Source: Ailurus styani (Eukaryota; Chordata; Mammalia; Carnivora; Ailuridae). Taken from it: a stretch of DNA of 64,000 bases. Location of the stretch: positions 3,681,159 to 3,745,158 of the forward strand of contig LNAC01000039.1 in NCBI GenBank assembly GCA_002007465.1, given 5' to 3'. This document shows, one piece after another, positions 59,006 to 64,000 of this stretch; position 1 is the stretch's first letter; the number at the start of each line of letters is the position of its first letter. The notes beneath the pieces are model-generated. The model made no database searches. It worked only from the letters and a program-made list of their open reading frames with translations, and had not been told where the DNA came from. Both the position numbers and the translations under genes were made by a program.

Positions 59006-59544
59006 CCTGAGCCCAGGGCTCTTTCCTGGACTCTGCTGAGATCTGGGAGGCTGGCAGCCCCCACAGGTACCCATTTACAGAAGTTGATTTGCTGATGGGA
59101 AAAGAAGGGGAAAACAAGGCACTTGTTGGTGTGGAGAGGGAAAAAATGTAGTGACAGGGAAGTGAGAGAGATGGAGGAGACTCTGACCCTTAGCCAGGCC
59201 CGTGACTCGTTTTGAACCTCAGGGCACTGAGATGGGTGTCACAGAATCAGGGGAGCCTACCTCACCTCGGAGTGGCACCTGTAGGGAGGACGGCAGAACT
59301 GTACTCTCCTGAAGGAAGGGTTCCCACAGTGGGGGCAGCAAGGGTCCCTTGAGATGGTGGGAGCGGGTGAGCATGAGCGGGCGAGCATGAGCAGGCTCGG
59401 TCCTAAGTGCAGGAGGATGGCAGAGCCGTGGGCACTCCCAGAAATAACGGGCAGGAGACTGGAGGTGACTGTCTATGGAAAGACCTCCTTGATCATAAGG
59501 GTTTCATATTGTGATCTCCTGCCCTCGAGTAGCCTGTTCTCAAG

Positions 59545-59690
59545 CCCACATTCCTTTACTTATTCAACAAATTTAAATATTTCCTGAACATCTCTATGTT
59601 CCAGCTACCGTACTTGTATTGAAGATACCCAAAGGTGAGCAAGAGGGACAAGAGCTCTGTTCTCAGGGGCTTACCATTCCATTTGGCTTA
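59545..59690 (-). repeat. L2 3' end (antisense)
   Basis: ttacttattcaacaaattta, aatatttcctgaacatctct and ctcaggggcttaccattcca are the antisense L2 3' end. Confidence 0.7.
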
Positions 59691-59832
59691 GCATTCCCAT
59701 TCTCTTCTTCTCAGGGTTCTCCTCTCTGTGACCCAAATAAACAAAAAGTATAATACACAGTGAAAAAAACAACCACCAAAAAAGAGAGATGCTTTGGAGC
59801 ATCTTCTAGAACTTCCCACAGGGGCAATAATC

Positions 59833-59835
<3 letters not shown>

Positions 59836-59869
<34 letters not shown>

Positions 59870-59958
59870 ATAACAATAACAATTATTATATTATTATACA
59901 TAGTAATATAATAAATATTGTTATTATATATAATATATAATAATATATATATAATAAT
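59836..59958. repeat. (AT)n microsatellite and AT-only inverted repeat
   Basis: (AT)n at about 59838-59866, followed by an A/T-rich near-palindrome: aataacaattattatattat (from about 59875) faces taatataataaatattgtta (from about 59905) across the centre tacatag. Confidence 0.85.
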
Positions 59959-60416
59959 CCTTGAAAGCAAGGACTGCATGTTGGCATAGGACTCCTGTAC
60001 TGAGTGCTTGCGGACACGAAATGATGCCATTCCCTTTGGGATGAGCTTTCCTCACAGCTCCTCAGGATCTCAGGGTTGGGTCCTGGCTGGCGAACTGCAG
60101 TGCCCTCTGTCGGGAGCTGTTCTAGGAGACCAGCTGGTAGGAGATGTGGTCACGTGGCTTCTTAAGGCCTTAAGCCACTTAGTGCAAAGCCTGGCAGGGC
60201 TTTAATGTGGGAGCTAGGCCCAAATGGGAGGTGGTGTGCAGTGTGGTCAGCCACGGTTGGCTGGGGGCTTGGCCCCTGCAGCTTAATTAAAGGGTGCAGG
60301 AGACAGGAACCGTGTGCAGCCTGGAGCAGCAGCAGGAGGGGGCGGGTAGGCTGGTGGGAGTTAGGGGGTCTCCACTCCTGATCGAAAATGAACTGCTTTG
60401 AACACTGCTGTCTATG

Positions 60417-60423
60417 CCAGAAA

Positions 60424-60475
<52 letters not shown>

Positions 60476-60684
60476 AAGATTATTTATTTATTTATTTATT
60501 TGACAGAGAGAGAGAGAGAGATCACAAGTAGGCTGAGAGGCAGGCAGAGAGAGAGGAGGAAGCAGGCTCCCCGGTGAGCAGGGAGCCCGATGCGGGCCTC
60601 CATCCCAGGACCCTGAGATCATGACCTGAGCTGAAGGCAGAGGCTTTAACCCACTGAGCCACCCAGGCGCCCAGAAATTCCTTC
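60417..60684 (-). repeat. CAN-SINE, young subfamily, with (CT)21 tail expansion
   Basis: Direct repeats ccagaaattccttc at 60417-60430 and 60671-60684. Between the left repeat and the usual T-rich tail lies an uninterrupted (CT)n, 60432-60473. The body has gagcccgatgcgggcctcc-type sequence and head gagccacccaggcgcc. Confidence 0.95.
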
Positions 60685-60724
60685 TCTTAATTTGAGTTTG
60701 AGCTCTCAACATCAAACATAGTTT

Positions 60725-60921
60725 AAAAATTGAAAAGTGTCTGGGCACCTGGGTGGCTCAGTTGGTTAAGCATCTGCCTTTGACTCAGGTCCTAGGATCG
60801 AGTCCCTCATTGGGCTCCCTGCTCAGTCTGCTTCTCCCTCTGCCCCTCCCCCTGCTTGTGTGGGTGCGCTCTCTCTCTCTCTCTAATAAGGAAAATCTTT
60901 TAAAAACTTGAAAAGTTTCTG
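60725..60921 (+). repeat. CAN-SINE
   Basis: Body about 60744-60901: gggcacctgggtggctcagt, tggttaagcatctgcctttg, CT-rich middle, tail aaaatcttttaaaa. Near TSD aaaaattgaaaagtgtctg / aaaaacttgaaaagtttctg. Confidence 0.92.
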
Positions 60922-61301
60922 TTTCTTTCTATACCCTAATAAAAACTGCGGCACTGAAATGTTAAAAGAAATTATAAGTCAATTAACCCTCATTGAAGCT
61001 GAAATTTTTAAGAATAAAATGTTAAGAAAACTGTGATCGACACACTGTTCATTTTAATAGTCTCTGGCTGTGAAAACGCCAGGAAAGAATGATTTCACCG
61101 ACGCTTTCAGTGTTGAAATCCACTTTTTTTGGTAAGTTAAGGCTAGTCCACTGGTTTCCAAGTTCCAGACAGAAATTGTTTTCTCCAGACTGCAACGTGA
61201 AGTAATCATCCTGTTTATTTCCCGACTCATATTTCCTCTATGTTTGCATCGAGGAGCTGTGCAGAAATGAAATAGGAAGTGAGAGAGTGAAGTGGGTTAT
61301 T

Positions 61302-61545
61302 TTAAACTTTTTATTTTGAGATCACTGTAGATTCACATGCAGTTGTAAGAAATAATACAGAGAGGTTCTGAGAAGTCCCACGCACCCTTTGCCCTGTTTC
61401 CCCAATGGTGACTTGCAGAACTATAGCACAGTATCACAGCTGCGATAGTGACATTGATAGTTAATCACCATATTCGGATTTCCTCTGTTTCACATGTGTG
61501 TGTAGGTGTGTATTTAGTTCTGTGAAATGTGTTTTGAACTCTGAT
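61302..61545 (-). mobile_element. L1 fragment (antisense)
   Basis: tgagatcactgtagattcac, atgcagttgtaagaaataat, acagagaggttctgagaagt and ccctgtttccccaatggtga match an old L1 3' region in antisense. Confidence 0.75.
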
Positions 61546-62911
61546 GAAGAAAAGTGCTTTGCAAGTGCATGAGTGATTATCATGAGAGTTTAATTTTTTT
61601 GTGTGTGGCCATTACTTTTGCATTCTTAGTAGATACTATCGTGTATACCCTATTTATGTGATACCTTTTGTCTGAATAGCATAAAGAATTCTATGACCAT
61701 TTTCATCCCAATGAGATGTGCTTAACATCTTTAGCTCTTAAAGATGTTGCTATTAGAAGCCCAAATACTTTCAGTTAGATTTGGGACCTGCTAGGATTCC
61801 TTCTGTCTGAATATTTAAGCCTGAAGCTAGGTTCTATTTTCTGGATCACCTGAATTCCCACAGTTAAATCACACTTTTCTCTATTTACGTTTCCTTCTTG
61901 TTATATTGCCAAGATAATATATTCTTGGGCTGGTAACTCAATAGTACATAAGTATATTGTTTAAAAAATAATAGTCTGAATTTGAGAATCCCAAGAAGTG
62001 GCCAAGTCAGTATCCTGGGTGGCCCTCTCTAAGCCCACAGGGTCTCCAACTAGTTAGGGGGTTCCTTCTCAGGGCAACTCCCTGCTATCACCACCCAACG
62101 AGAAGCAGGCAGCCTATCTCTCCTGGAGCCTCAAGCCCTGGGGAGAGGTAGCTTTTTCTGGGGCTGCAGGTTCGGGTGCGGGGAGCGGGGGGGAGTGGGA
62201 CCAGTAAACAGGTGTCATTAACATAGCACGAGAGTCTTGAGGAACAAACTACTGACAGGTTGGGTTCTTCTTTCCCTCTGTTCCTGGTCTGTCAGTGCCC
62301 CCCATCACCCTGACTTTCTCCAGGACAGTAGCCAGCCAGGCCACACCTTGGACCTCATTATCTGGCTGTCACAACTGAGCTACCCCCAAAATCTCTCTCA
62401 GCCCCCTCTCTTATCATCCCACCTCCTGTGCTCTGGGCGGCTGTGACCTGTACCCTCTCCCAGGCTTCCCAGACCAACATACTCTCCTCTCCATCTACTT
62501 CCCCAGGCGGCCCAGGCCAGCAGCCTGCCCCTTCCGGCTGTATCCTCCGGGCTCTCGCCAGTGCTAGGCACTGCTCTTCTTCCTGGGCCGTGGGGCACTG
62601 TAGAGAAAGCCACAGAAGCGTCCCAACTAGATCCACCACAAACTTGACTGGTGGAAAACAGGAGGCAGGAGGGAATGGGCAGATATATTTATTTCATCTT
62701 CTTTGTCTCTCCTGTGGACGACACCAAGGCAAGTGCCTCCTTGCAGTTCTTCCAGAGCTCCAGAAACATCATTGCCAAGTGCCCAGGCTTTCTGAGGGAG
62801 AGGCACCAAAGGGAAGGCACAGAGGAGGAGGGGAGATGCAGGGAGAGTGCGGGCGATGGCTGCAGTCCGTTTGGCTGGGCACGTGGTGCATGTAGGGATA
62901 TGGCCTCCACG
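61546..62911. other. Unassigned DNA
   Basis: No repeat recognised. The 155-codon plus-strand frame at 62428-62895 is Ser/Pro/Gly-rich, has no domain and overlaps open frames on the other strand, so I do not call it. Confidence 0.4.
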
Positions 62912-63118
62912 GTCAGACTAGCTGGGCTTGCCTCCTAGATCCGCCACTTTTACCACCTGCGTGACCTGAGCAAGTGAGGTCGCAAAGCCTCAATTTCCTT
63001 GCATATAAAGGGAGGACAGTAGTTGTGCTTTTAGTGTTGAAGGATTTACTTATTTAAAGTCATCAAAGCACTTAGCCCAAGGTCTGTTAGAACCCTCGAA
63101 TAAATCCTAGTTATTATA
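62912..63118 (+). repeat. MIR
   Basis: tgcgtgacctgagcaagtga, cctcaatttccttgcatata, agcacttagcccaaggtctg and gaataaatcctagttattat follow MIR from box to tail. Confidence 0.75.
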
Positions 63119-64000
63119 GTAAGGTGGCGGTACAGGCTGTAGGACAGACGGCAGAGGAGCTAGGATTTAATTTGCTCAACAGGCAGACATTGTGAGCAGA
63201 GACGGAGACGTCCGGGAATGTGGTCTATGACTTCCTTTGGTTGTTTAGTGTAGGGTGGCCTCGGAGCAGGGGGAGAATGGAGTGGGATCCAAGGGCCCAG
63301 TTGGAGAGTAGATATAAAAGGTGCCCAAGATGGCATATCAAGGATAGCATGAGAGTCATTGAGATCCATTTTTTCATCCCTGGGTCATGCAGAGTTCTAG
63401 TCTTTCTGCTCTGAAAGCCAACGATTCTTTTTACTTCTCTGCTTCCTGTTAGGTCCTGGCTGAGGCCCTCAGGCAGGAGAGCCCTGGCCTTCACTAGGGC
63501 TGCAGTTCTTCGTGCTGGCTGCTGCACAGCACAGCACCCTTCACAGCTCTAAAAACCACGAAGCCCATCCCCCTGTGCCGTCCTGCCCTGCAACGGAATC
63601 AGAACATCTGGGGCGCTGGGCGGAGATGGCTCCCCGGGTGAGATGGAATCCTCCCCCCAAGCCCCAGGGGATGAGCCGTGATTGATGTAAGTCGATCATA
63701 GTAATAGGCATCCATTCATCTCTGGCTGGGGCTGGCATGTGGGCACGTGACACAGTTCTCAACAGTGAGATGTGAGGCTTGTGGGAAATTTCCCCCTTTC
63801 CTGCGTAAAGAGGTGTACATGGAGAGGGTTCGGCCCCTCCTCTCTCTCTTCCCTGCTTTGAGATATTGTCATGTGAGAGTGCATAGCTCAGTGCCACCAC
63901 AAACGTCTTGTGACCATTACTGACACTACCTAATGCCAGCCCTGAGTTGCAGGACCAACCCTGAAGCAGCCCACTTTGAGGTTGCTTGTTAAAATAATAA
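63119..64000. other. Unassigned DNA
   Basis: Parts of 63180-63340 loosely resemble antisense L2. A 119-codon minus-strand frame at 63541-63900 has no domain. Confidence 0.4.

Noticed and set aside
62428..62895. 155-codon plus-strand open frame
   Set aside because: Low-complexity Ser/Pro composition, opposing open frames on the other strand and no recognisable fold or motif.
1..64000. A previously undescribed gene system, operon-like cluster or phage/plasmid element
   Set aside because: The window is mammalian repeat-rich non-coding DNA. I found no coding cluster and no organised RNA array, and prefer to report the insertion-history observations only.

Overview
The window is 64 kb of mammalian nuclear DNA with no exon I can support. 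It looks intergenic or deep-intronic. At least 18 copies (counting both halves of one dimer) of a tRNA-derived SINE with the head gcctgggtggctcag, a CT-rich middle and a (T)AAAT/A-rich tail mark it as a carnivoran genome (CAN-SINE / SINEC). The cleanest copies carry the ggctcagtgggttaaagc head variant, which I associate with musteloid caniforms (weasel, ferret, mink, otter type). The clade level is inference; Carnivora is well supported. No open reading frame is longer than 193 codons, and the long ones either lie in repeats or have no recognisable domain.

Layout. 0-9.7 kb: mostly unrecognised unique DNA with MIR and L2 scraps, two SINEs (5.6, 8.0 kb) and two LTR-like elements (6.5-7.1, 8.8-9.4 kb). 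9.8-14.9 kb: one long degenerate L1M copy (+) carrying nested insertions: a SINE, an LTR-like element, and an older repeat that itself contains a hAT element. 15-17.3 kb: L2, a second L1M (-) carrying a second hAT in opposite orientation, and L2. 17.3-21 kb: unique, with a conserved-looking patch near 19.8 kb. 21-27.1 kb: an L1-rich block (mainly -) with a TA-flanked DNA transposon, three SINEs and an assembly break (N at 26165). 27-31.3 kb: MIR, MaLR LTR and L1. 31.3-34.5 kb: low-repeat DNA with a small CpG-rich patch. 34.5-38.9 kb: L2, LTR and MIR, including a 2 kb L2 that contains a truncated U4 snRNA retropseudogene. 40-41.6 kb: L1M with a second assembly break (N at 41145). 44.06-44.43 kb: processed RPL37A pseudogene. 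44.7-54.2 kb: SINEs, a carnivoran L1, a GAAG microsatellite and a broken L1M. 54.2-58.4 kb: low-repeat DNA with a conserved-looking AT-rich stretch at 56.7-57.6 kb. 58.4-64 kb: L1, MIR, L2 and SINE fragments, plus an AT palindrome at 59.85 kb.

No genes act together here; what can be read is insertion history. Many insertions keep readable target-site duplications (TSDs), so their order can be worked out. The most informative objects are the 63-nt U4 pseudogene with clean TSDs and no poly(A), the RPL37A copy that seems to start at its 5' oligopyrimidine cap site, two cases of a SINE landing in the duplication left by an earlier L1, and two N-joined duplications that are very probably assembly artefacts. 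I found no new protein-coding or RNA-based system. Repeat boundaries and family names come from reading alone and are approximate.
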